Assembly (NCBI GenBank): GCA_900542275.1 | Contig: UQMW01000034.1 | Coordinates: 1 to 25,648 of the forward strand | Reading direction: 5' to 3' | Origin: an uncultured Collinsella sp. | GTDB taxonomy: Bacteria > Actinomycetota > Coriobacteriia > Coriobacteriales > Coriobacteriaceae | DNA: 25,648 nt | In this document: one piece after another, positions 7,013-13,010 of the stretch | Layout: each line of letters starts with the position of its first letter | Position numbering within the stretch: position 1 is the stretch's first letter | Notes under the pieces: generated by a model | Database searches by the model: none | Seen by the model: only the letters and a program-made list of their open reading frames with translations | Told to the model about the DNA's origin: nothing | Translations under genes and position numbers: made by a program

Positions 7013-8095
7013 CTATCGCACGAAGTACCAGGGGCTTTCCTGCACGGTGGGCTCCAGCGCGATGCCGGTGCGCTCCTTAAACAGATCCATGTCCTGCGTT
7101 TTCTCCGTCCACCACGCGTTGGGCTTAAAGGTCATGCTCTCAGCGACATGACCGACAAATACACTGTTGCGCAGCTTGGAGAAGTCGGTGTTCATAATCA
7201 GGATGGACATGAGCACCAGCACAATACCCAGGACCTTGATCGCGCCGGCGGACTCGGCATAGACACCAATGCCCACCAGTACGGTGACGACCGTCTCGAA
7301 AGACATTACGACGGGAACTTTCGATGTCTCGAGCCCCATGGACAGACCCTGCATATATAAGATGTAAGCCACGGCTGTGGGGATGAGTCCAAAGCCAAGG
7401 AACAGCAGCAGCAGCTGTGGCGACATTGCCGCGGCGACATCCGGCCACGGAGCCGCGATAGCCGCCATAACCGCACCGCCAAAAACAAGGCCCCAAAACG
7501 TGACAGCCAGCGGGTGGACCGTCTTGGTTGCTATCCGGCTAAACACCGCGAGCGACGCCCCGCAAAAGCCTGCAATCACGCCCGACGTGACGCCCCAAAC
7601 CGAAAAATGGAAACCGGAAAGGTCGCCATTAGTTACTGCAAGTACACAGCCCCCTATGTTAAAAGCGATGGCAACGAGCTTGTTGGGGGTCACGTCCTCG
7701 CGATAAAGCACGCGGCCGAGCACGACGCCAAACACCGGCGAGGTATAGAGCAGCACCGAGGCCGTGGACATGCCCACCTCGCCCATACACTCGTAATAGC
7801 AAGTGTTGGCGGCGGCCAAACCGACGATACCGACAAGCGCGCAGGAAACAAGCTCTTTAGGGCTTGCCTTGAACAGGGCCAGCGGACCCTGAGCCACGGT
7901 AGACCCCTCACCCGAACGGCAGCCCATAAACATCAGGACCGGCGCCAAGATAAGCGCTCCGACCAACAAGCGAAAGGCAGCCATACTCTGGGACGTAACG
8001 CCCATGGCCGAGATGCCGTTTACAAAGATTCCGATGCTGCCCCACATAAGCGCGGCGATCAGCACCAGCACATAGCCCAGATTGCTTCTCTTCAA
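7013..8095 (-). CDS. EamA-family (drug/metabolite superfamily) transporter with C-terminal tail
   Basis: A 360-residue inner-membrane protein with about ten hydrophobic segments in two EamA repeats (residues ~5-145 and ~165-300). The first repeat begins YVLVLIAALMWGSIGIF; the second ends with the GLETSKVPVVMSFETVVTVL pattern of DMT carriers. A non-membrane tail of about 58 residues (303-360, with NAWWTEK and ending PWYFVR) is longer than usual. Members typically export amino acids or small metabolites; here export of the amino acid or amine freed by the deglycases, or substrate entry, is an inference. The TTG start at 8093-8095 is chosen because GAGGAGG lies five bases upstream; a GTG at 8131 has no clear site. 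An ACGT-type operator lies 40 bases upstream. Confidence 0.85.
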   Translation of the reverse strand: MKRSNLGYVLVLIAALMWGSIGIFVNGISAMGVTSQSMAAFRLLVGALILAPVLMFMGCRSGEGSTVAQGPLALFKASPKELVSCALVGIVGLAAANTCYYECMGEVGMSTASVLLYTSPVFGVVLGRVLYREDVTPNKLVAIAFNIGGCVLAVTNGDLSGFHFSVWGVTSGVIAGFCGASLAVFSRIATKTVHPLAVTFWGLVFGGAVMAAIAAPWPDVAAAMSPQLLLLFLGFGLIPTAVAYILYMQGLSMGLETSKVPVVMSFETVVTVLVGIGVYAESAGAIKVLGIVLVLMSILIMNTDFSKLRNSVFVGHVAESMTFKPNAWWTEKTQDMDLFKERTGIALEPTVQESPWYFVR

Positions 8096-8388
8096 CGTGG
8101 CCTCCTCGGTATTGTTTCCAATATGTTTCACACTACGTTATAGTCGTTATATACATTTTTCAAGGCACAAATCGGCAACCGGGAAATCTCTAGACAAAGG
8201 GAGTGTCCCGCCAGCCACGGTATCGTCGATGTTTTGGCAATGTCAGCGAAAACCCGCCAGAGCGAGCAAGGTGCCTTGAAGTGAGGCGGCATTGACCTTC
8301 TGGTCATGCCGCCGAAGCTGAAAGGCAGATCGCCGCTCTGGCGGGTTTGCAGCGTCGAGCGGTTACGGCGTTTGGTAAAACGCCGTAA
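8096..8388. other. 293-bp intergenic region between deglycase 2 and EamA
   Basis: It contains the EamA promoter region with the ACGT-type site (8135-8147), a decayed GACAAAGGGA palindrome near 8194-8210, the long palindrome at 8250-8348 and the GGTA hairpin at 8362-8389. No protein-coding gene is supported here. Confidence 0.6.
8135..8147. promoter_or_regulatory. Candidate operator ACGT-N5-(T)CGT, site 3 (EamA promoter)
   Basis: The plus strand reads ACGTTATAGTCGT, 40 bases before the EamA TTG start. It differs from the ACGT-N5-ACGT pattern of sites 836-848 and 6862-6874 by one base in the second half-site. A GTTATATAC stretch follows directly and may extend the site. Confidence 0.4.
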
Positions 8389-8389
8389 C
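8250..8389. repeat. 3'-end module copy 2: long palindrome plus GGTA hairpin
   Basis: A perfect 15-bp inverted repeat (8250-8264 with 8334-8348, AAACCCGCCAGAGCG) encloses a shorter pair (TGCCTT 8272-8277 with AAGGCA 8322-8327) and an inner hairpin of GGCGGCAT..GACC with GGTCATGCCGCC (about 8285-8313), so nearly the whole 99 bp can fold into one arm. A perfect 12-bp hairpin with GGTA loop follows (8362-8373 with 8378-8389), reaching the stop codon of deglycase 2. The right half and hairpin recur at 1-73 behind an unrelated gene, with stem bases changed in compensating pairs. Confidence 0.75.
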
Positions 8390-9381
8390 TAATACTCAAG
8401 CTTCCACATGTAGCGGCGCGTCATGTAGTCCTTGTGGGTGACGGCAGAAAGCGCGCGCATATACACGTTGTTGAGGATCGGCGCAAAGATCAGGTGGTTG
8501 AAGTATTCGCTCACGCTGTCCTTGATGTCGTTGAGGCCGAGCTCCTTGGCGTCGAGCTGATAGACGCGCTCGCCACCGTACTGGTTGACGAAGCGGATGC
8601 CGCGCTCGTCGTTGCAGCGGCTGCGGCCGACGCTGATGAGCTGGAACAGCGAAGTGCGCTTGTCCAGGATCTCGAAGGGACCGTGGAAGAAGTCACAGGT
8701 GTTGATGGTGCAGGAGTCGATCTGCAGCATCTCCTGCACGTTGCAGATGCTAAAGACGTAGGCGGCACCAAAGAGCGGACCCTGAGCCATGACGTTGATG
8801 CAGGGCTTGTCGGCGTTCTGCTCGGCCCACTTGGCGGCGAGCGGACGGGTGTACTCGACGGCCTTGCGATAGATGGGGTCAACCAGGTCGAAGGCGGCCA
8901 TAGCGGTCTCGTACTCGGCATAGCCCTCGGTCTGCTGCGTGAGTTCCATGGCGATCATGGTCACGACGGCGGAGTTGGTACGGCCCATGCAGGACTCGTC
9001 GACGGCCAGGCTGTCATACTGGATCTTGTAGTCGCAGACCTCGGTGAGGCCGGACTCGTCAACATAGATGGCGATGGTGCTGGCGCCGTGGTCCTTGGCG
9101 ACCTGGGCGGCGACGATGGTCTCCTTGGTGCCGCGCATGGACACGACGACGGCCAGGGTGTTCTCGTTAACGTAGGCGGGGGTTGCGTGCACGAACTCGT
9201 TGCTGGTGTAGCTGGAGCTCACGACCTGCGTGGCCTCGTGCTCCATAAAGTACTGGGCAGGATAGTTGCCGCCGTTGGATCCGCCGGCGCCAATCCACAC
9301 GACGCGCTTGATGCCGCCCTTGTCTGCCTTGTCAGCCAAAACCTGGGAGACGACATCCTTAACCTGTTCCTGAGTAGTCAT
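8389..9381 (-). CDS. SIS-domain sugar-amine-6-phosphate deglycase, FrlB/GfrE/GfrF type (deglycase 2)
   Basis: A 330-residue paralogue of deglycase 1 with the same two-SIS-domain plan and the same closing RRYMWKLEY. Loops: WIGAGGSNGGNYPAQYF near 29-45 and VSMRGTKET near 80-88. The presumed catalytic pair is Glu217 (VQEMLQ) and His233 (CDFFHGPFE), again 16 residues apart. Around the His it has TCDFFHGP where deglycase 1 has TGEYFHGP, which suggests a different substrate, as in the GfrE/GfrF pair where one enzyme serves glucoselysine-6-phosphate and the other fructoselysine-6-phosphate. It is divergent from GntR2 across a 205-base region rich in ATACANGTT repeats, so it is probably controlled by GntR2 apart from the PTS genes. 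The ATG at 9379-9381 has AAAGG about ten bases upstream. Which substrate it handles is unknown. Confidence 0.85.
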   Translation of the reverse strand: MTTQEQVKDVVSQVLADKADKGGIKRVVWIGAGGSNGGNYPAQYFMEHEATQVVSSSYTSNEFVHATPAYVNENTLAVVVSMRGTKETIVAAQVAKDHGASTIAIYVDESGLTEVCDYKIQYDSLAVDESCMGRTNSAVVTMIAMELTQQTEGYAEYETAMAAFDLVDPIYRKAVEYTRPLAAKWAEQNADKPCINVMAQGPLFGAAYVFSICNVQEMLQIDSCTINTCDFFHGPFEILDKRTSLFQLISVGRSRCNDERGIRFVNQYGGERVYQLDAKELGLNDIKDSVSEYFNHLIFAPILNNVYMRALSAVTHKDYMTRRYMWKLEY

Positions 9382-9419
9382 CGTGCATCAGCCTTTCTTC
9401 TCGTTTGATGCTCTTGATG

Positions 9420-9466
9420 GCATACAAGTTACATACATGTTTTGGTAATGTCGACTAGTTGTATGC
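9420..9466. promoter_or_regulatory. Candidate GntR2 operator region, deglycase 2 side
   Basis: Two direct repeats ATACANGTT start 11 bases apart at 9422 and 9433. GCATACAA (9420-9427) also forms an inverted repeat with TTGTATGC (9459-9466). It lies 39-85 bases before the deglycase 2 start codon. An 11-base period places both copies on the same face of the helix. Function is inferred from the matching arrangement at 9561-9580. Confidence 0.5.
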
Positions 9467-9558
9467 TATATTTGTCTTAGAAATTTTGCTGATGCGGTTT
9501 TCGATAACTGACTACCAGCGGTTTTATTGTTGTATTGGATACATGCTTAATTAGATTC

Positions 9559-9580
9559 GCATACAGGTTAGATACAGGTT
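9559..9580. promoter_or_regulatory. Candidate GntR2 operator region, GntR2 side
   Basis: Two direct repeats ATACAGGTT start 11 bases apart at 9561 and 9572, in the same orientation as the pair at 9422/9433. The second copy ends six bases before the GntR2 start codon, so a bound repressor would also cover the translation start. A weaker related match (ATACATGCT) starts at 9539. Confidence 0.5.
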
Positions 9581-9586
9581 GATCGC

Positions 9587-10309
9587 ATGAACGCTTCGTC
9601 TAATAAGAAACTGGCCCAATACGAGCGCTTGGCGGGCATGCTGCGCGACCGCATCGCCTCCGGCACCTACGCACGCGAGGACAAGCTGCCGTCCGAGATG
9701 GAACTCATGGACGAATCGGGGCTGTCGCGCAGCACCGTGCGCCATGCCCTTAAGGTGCTCGTTGATGAGGGTCTGGTTCGCACCGAGCGCGGACGTGGTG
9801 CCTTTGTGGCCGACACGCCGGCACTCCACGAGAACAACCTGGTATTTTCGAGCTATACGGCGCAGGTACAGTGTCGGGGTATGAAGCCCACCACGCGTAC
9901 GGTGGACTCGGGCTTTACCAAGGCGGCCGGCAGCATAGCTAAGTTCTTTGATGCCGCCGTGGGTAGCAAGCTCGTCAAACTTGTCCGCCTGCGTTATCTG
10001 GACGATGCGCCGCTGTGCCTGGAGACCACCTACCTGCCGCCAAGCTTCGAGACGCTCATCGATCGCGATATCAACGGTTCGCTCTACGCCACGCTGCGCC
10101 AAGAATTCCATCGCGCGCCGGCACAGGGGCATAAGACCTTTGAAGTGTGCTATGCCTCGCAAAACGAGGCGTTTTTGCTCAACGTTGAGCGCGGGCAGGC
10201 GCTGATCTTGATCACCGACTACGTCTACGACACCGACGGCCGCCCGCTCCATGTCTCCAAGCGCATCCAACGCACCGACCGCGCCAAATACACCGAGCCC
10301 ATCGGCTAA
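9587..10309 (+). CDS. GntR-family transcriptional regulator, HutC/UTRA type (GntR2)
   Basis: A 240-residue repressor-type protein, the only gene here on the plus strand. Residues ~10-78 are the winged helix-turn-helix (KLPSEMELMDESGLSRSTVR, wing with ERGRGAFVAD). Residues ~90-235 form a UTRA effector domain (KLVKLVRLRYLDDAPLCLE, ILITDYVYDTDGRPLH). It is divergent from deglycase 2 across a region with four ATACANGTT repeats, consistent with autoregulation plus control of that enzyme by a sugar-phosphate effector. It is clearly distinct in sequence from GntR1. No strong Shine-Dalgarno precedes the ATG, so translation may be weak. The stop codon abuts the 36-bp repeat at 10308. Confidence 0.9.
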   Translation: MNASSNKKLAQYERLAGMLRDRIASGTYAREDKLPSEMELMDESGLSRSTVRHALKVLVDEGLVRTERGRGAFVADTPALHENNLVFSSYTAQVQCRGMKPTTRTVDSGFTKAAGSIAKFFDAAVGSKLVKLVRLRYLDDAPLCLETTYLPPSFETLIDRDINGSLYATLRQEFHRAPAQGHKTFEVCYASQNEAFLLNVERGQALILITDYVYDTDGRPLHVSKRIQRTDRAKYTEPIG

Positions 10310-10345
10310 CCTGCCAAAATTAACCTGTCCCTAAATGGTAGGTTT
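10308..10345 (-). repeat. 36-bp palindromic repeat, copy B, between convergent genes
   Basis: This is the inverted second copy of the repeat at 2910-2945 (about 30 of 36 identical, core AGGGACAGGTT unchanged). Its arms AACCTGCCA and TGGTAGGTT pair over nine positions with one G-T. It begins at the end of the GntR2 stop codon and encodes the last residues and TAG stop of the acetyltransferase on the other strand, so it may also serve as a bidirectional hairpin terminator. Confidence 0.65.
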
Positions 10346-10921
10346 GGGGAGGTCGGGGAACCAGGTTGGTTTGGGTTGGTTGGGCGTGCGCTCGGCCAGG
10401 ACCAGCTCCATCCAGCACATGTCGTACCAGCGGCCGAACTTTTGGGCGCAGCGATCGAAGGCGCCCACCAAACGGTAGCCCATATGGGCATGGAAATCCT
10501 GACTGTTGTGCGTCAGATACTCGTCGTCATTGTCGTGCGGCACGGCAATGAGCGCGCACATGTTGGTGATGCCCATCGCGACCAGGCATTGCTTGAGCGC
10601 ATCGTGCAGCTTGCGGCCCAGCCCGCCGTGGCGCACATCGCGCGCCAGGTAGATCGAGGTCTCGACCGACCAGTCATATGCCTCGCGGCTGTTGAGTGGG
10701 CTCACATAGGCATAGCCCACCGGACGCCCGTCCAGCTCCATCACCAGATACGGATAACGCTTGAGCGTGCACTCGATGCGCCCGGCGAACTCCTCAACGC
10801 TCGGCACCTCGTATTCGCAGGTAATCGCCGTCTTAAGCACATACGGCTCATAGATGGCAAGCAATGCCGGTGCGTCATCGGGCGTCGCCAGGCGAATCGT
10901 CGGCTCGGACATCTCGGTCAT
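10331..10921 (-). CDS. GNAT N-acetyltransferase, phosphinothricin acetyltransferase-like
   Basis: A 196-residue GNAT enzyme that transfers an acetyl group from acetyl-CoA to an amine. The N-terminus (IRLATPDDAPALLAIYEPYV, TAITCEYEVPSVEEF) has the pattern of the Pat/YncA subgroup. Motif A with the acetyl-CoA loop is YLARDVRHGGLGRKLH, with R97-H98-G99-G100-L101-G102 as the R/Q-x-x-G-x-G element. The acceptor is unknown; subgroup members acetylate methionine analogues or other small amino compounds. The ATG at 10919-10921 has AAGGG upstream; a longer form from 10942 is less well supported. The end of the gene (codons KPTI and stop) lies in the repeat at 10308-10345. It is convergent with GntR2 and follows the terminator of the threonine aldolase gene. 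Confidence 0.85.
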   Translation of the reverse strand: MTEMSEPTIRLATPDDAPALLAIYEPYVLKTAITCEYEVPSVEEFAGRIECTLKRYPYLVMELDGRPVGYAYVSPLNSREAYDWSVETSIYLARDVRHGGLGRKLHDALKQCLVAMGITNMCALIAVPHDNDDEYLTHNSQDFHAHMGYRLVGAFDRCAQKFGRWYDMCWMELVLAERTPNQPKPTWFPDLPKPTI

Positions 10922-10943
10922 ACAACCCTTCCCCAAAAACAAA

Positions 10944-10977
10944 GGCCACCCTGCGCCAAACCCAGCGCAAGGCGGCC
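10944..10977 (-). terminator. Intrinsic terminator after the threonine aldolase gene
   Basis: A hairpin with arms GGCC..CTGCGC and GCGCAAGGCGGCC (10944-10956 with 10965-10977) has small bulges and an eight-base loop. On the minus strand a T-rich run follows (complement of 10934-10943). It lies 18 bases past the aldolase stop codon and ends just upstream of the acetyltransferase start. Confidence 0.75.
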
Positions 10978-10995
10978 CCTCATCATTACATCAGG

Positions 10996-12021
10996 CTACA
11001 GGACAGCCGCCAGCGCGTCGATGTCCTCCTGCGTCGTGGCCCAGCTGGTGCAAAAACGTACCACGGTGTGGGTCTCGTCGTACTTTTCCCAGTACTCGAT
11101 CGAAGCATGCTCGCGAATGCGGGCCATGTCCTCGTTGGGCAAAATCACAAACTGCTGGTTGGTGGGCGTCTCCAAGAAGAACTGGTAGCCGCGTTCATGC
11201 AGCACGCGACGAAGCGCCTGAGCGGTCTCAATCGCCTGGCGGCCAATCTCAAAATATAGGCCATCGGTAAAGAGCGCCTCAAACTGCACACCCGTCAGGC
11301 GGCCCTTGGCAAGCAGCGCTCCGTGCTGTTTAATGCGCGGAATGGGGTGCGCCGGGGCGTGCATGCCGCAGAACACCACGGCCTCGCCGCACAGCGCGCC
11401 GCACTTGGTGCCGCCGATGTAGAACACATCGCACAGCTGTGCCAGCTCGGGCAGGGTAATGTCGCACTCATCGGCTGCCAGCGCATAGGCCAGGCGGGCG
11501 CCATCCACAAACAGCGGAATCTCGCGCTTCTGGCACACTGCGTGAATCGCCGCGAGCTCGGCCTTGGAGTACAGCGTGCCGTACTCGGTCGATAGGCTCA
11601 CATACACGGCACCCGGGAACACCGTGTGCTCGTAGCTCTCGTTTTCGTAGAACACCTGGATATAGTTCTCGAGGTCCTCAGCGTGCATCTTGCCCTCGTA
11701 GCCGGGGATGGTGAGTACCTTGTGGCCGCCAAACTCGATGGCGCCCGCCTCGTGGCAGGCGACGTGGCCAGTCTCGGCAGCAACGACGCCCTCGTACGGC
11801 GCGAGCAGCATGTCAATCACCGTCGCGTTGGCCTGCGTGCCGCCTACCAGGAAAAATACATCGGCATCGGGTGCCTGACAGGCCTCACGAATGAACTGCT
11901 TGGCACGCTCGGTGTGCGCATCGGTACCGTAGCCGGGCTGCGGCTCCATATTGGTGTCGACGAGCGCCTGCAGCACCGCCGGATGTGCGCCGTGGGAATA
12001 GTCGTTGTTAAACGCGAGCAT
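10996..12021 (-). CDS. Low-specificity L-threonine aldolase-type PLP enzyme
   Basis: A 341-residue cytoplasmic fold-type I PLP enzyme of the beta-eliminating lyase/threonine aldolase family. Visible marks are FNNDYSHGAHPAVLQAL at the N-terminus, the GGTQAN phosphate-binding loop (60-65), HVACHEAGA with His86 expected to stack on the cofactor, DGAR at 173-176 (Asp pairs with the pyridine nitrogen), and Lys206 in IGGTKCGAL as the PLP Schiff-base lysine. The predicted reaction is cleavage of L-threonine or allo-threonine to glycine and acetaldehyde. The length matches the family. The ATG is preceded by GAGAGGA. It lies 45 bases downstream of the PAP2 gene, probably co-transcribed, and ends with a clear terminator. 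Confidence 0.9.
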   Translation of the reverse strand: MLAFNNDYSHGAHPAVLQALVDTNMEPQPGYGTDAHTERAKQFIREACQAPDADVFFLVGGTQANATVIDMLLAPYEGVVAAETGHVACHEAGAIEFGGHKVLTIPGYEGKMHAEDLENYIQVFYENESYEHTVFPGAVYVSLSTEYGTLYSKAELAAIHAVCQKREIPLFVDGARLAYALAADECDITLPELAQLCDVFYIGGTKCGALCGEAVVFCGMHAPAHPIPRIKQHGALLAKGRLTGVQFEALFTDGLYFEIGRQAIETAQALRRVLHERGYQFFLETPTNQQFVILPNEDMARIREHASIEYWEKYDETHTVVRFCTSWATTQEDIDALAAVL

Positions 12022-12066
12022 GATAATCCTCTCTAGCCGGGCACGAGCCCGATGATTCAGATGGGG

Positions 12067-12930
12067 CTATTGTACGCCGCCCGGATAGGCAATGCGCGCG
12101 GCAAGACACTCGAGCGCCAGCACCAGGGCAAAGCCGCAGCTCACGTCACTCAAAAAGTGCGCGCCGATCACGATGCGACCAAAGGCGACGAGCGCCGCAA
12201 CCACAGCGGCGACCCAAAAGACCACGCGGCGGCGCGACGGCTTTTCCTTAAAGGTCGCCGCGGGAAGCCCGGCGAGCATAAGGCCGATCGCCGCGTGCGC
12301 GGTGTGCCCGCTTGCAAACGACTTGAAGCCGTCCTTGATCACGCCGGCGGCAATAAAGGCCCACTTGTCGGGGTTACCGATCACCCACCACGGCTGAAAA
12401 TCGAGCCCCTGCGTCACCTCGATCACGCGCATGCGCGGGCGCGACCACAGCGGCTTGACAATCACGTTGAGGATAATGGCCTGAACGACCCACACGGCAA
12501 GTACCATCAACGCCCAGCGCGTGAGCTCGTCGGGCTCGGTCGTGCGCGTGAGGCGATAGACGATAAGGTTGGCAACGATGACCAGCGCAAACGTCAGCAC
12601 CAACTGAGCCGCGATGAGTTTGCCACCGACACGCAGGGACGAAACGATCTCGTAGCCGGCCAGGCCAACGTTGACAAGGACGCCGAGCACGGCGAGCCAT
12701 TTGCTCCCTCTGGAATCGGGACGCACCGCGCGCACGAGCATAACGCCCGCAACGCTCGCCGTCAGCTCGAACGGCAGCTCGCCGGCGGCCTCGATAAAGC
12801 GACCGTACATGCTGCCGATGTTGAACAGCGCGCTCGAGATCTGATAATCGAAGAAGCTGCCCACGCCCAGACAAAGGCACAGGACAACCGCGATAATGGC
12901 GACATCTTTCTTGTAGATGTATCCGAACAT
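12067..12930 (-). CDS. PAP2-family membrane phosphatase
   Basis: A 287-residue integral membrane protein with about six to seven hydrophobic segments. The three PAP2 signature motifs are present: KPLWSRPR (Lys159 to Arg166), SFASGHTAH with His209, and R252..GAHFLSD with the nucleophile His258 and Asp262. Such enzymes dephosphorylate lipid phosphates, undecaprenyl pyrophosphate or similar substrates at the outer membrane face. The sequence before the first motif is longer than in small PAP2 enzymes and has three to four extra hydrophobic segments. The ATG follows AAAGGAAAG. It sits 80 bases downstream of mfd, with a G/C hairpin (12968-12997) between them, and 45 bases upstream of the aldolase gene. 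Substrate not determinable. Confidence 0.87.
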   Translation of the reverse strand: MFGYIYKKDVAIIAVVLCLCLGVGSFFDYQISSALFNIGSMYGRFIEAAGELPFELTASVAGVMLVRAVRPDSRGSKWLAVLGVLVNVGLAGYEIVSSLRVGGKLIAAQLVLTFALVIVANLIVYRLTRTTEPDELTRWALMVLAVWVVQAIILNVIVKPLWSRPRMRVIEVTQGLDFQPWWVIGNPDKWAFIAAGVIKDGFKSFASGHTAHAAIGLMLAGLPAATFKEKPSRRRVVFWVAAVVAALVAFGRIVIGAHFLSDVSCGFALVLALECLAARIAYPGGVQ

Positions 12931-12967
12931 GCTTTCCTTTCGATGAGGCTCAAATCAATCTGCGAGA

Positions 12968-12997
12968 TGGCGGGGCAAAGATGACTTCGTCCCGCCA
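12968..12997 (-). terminator. Possible terminator after mfd
   Basis: Arms TGGCGGGG and CCCGCCA flank a 14-base loop starting 13 bases past the mfd stop codon. No T-run follows on the minus strand, so this may be a stability hairpin rather than a terminator. Confidence 0.35.
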
Positions 12998-13010
12998 CGT
13001 CCCCTACTTG

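Noticed and set aside
12038..12051. CGGGC-ACGA-GCCCG hairpin between PAP2 and threonine aldolase genes
   Set aside because: Only five base pairs and no T-run; too short to call a terminator or a regulatory site.
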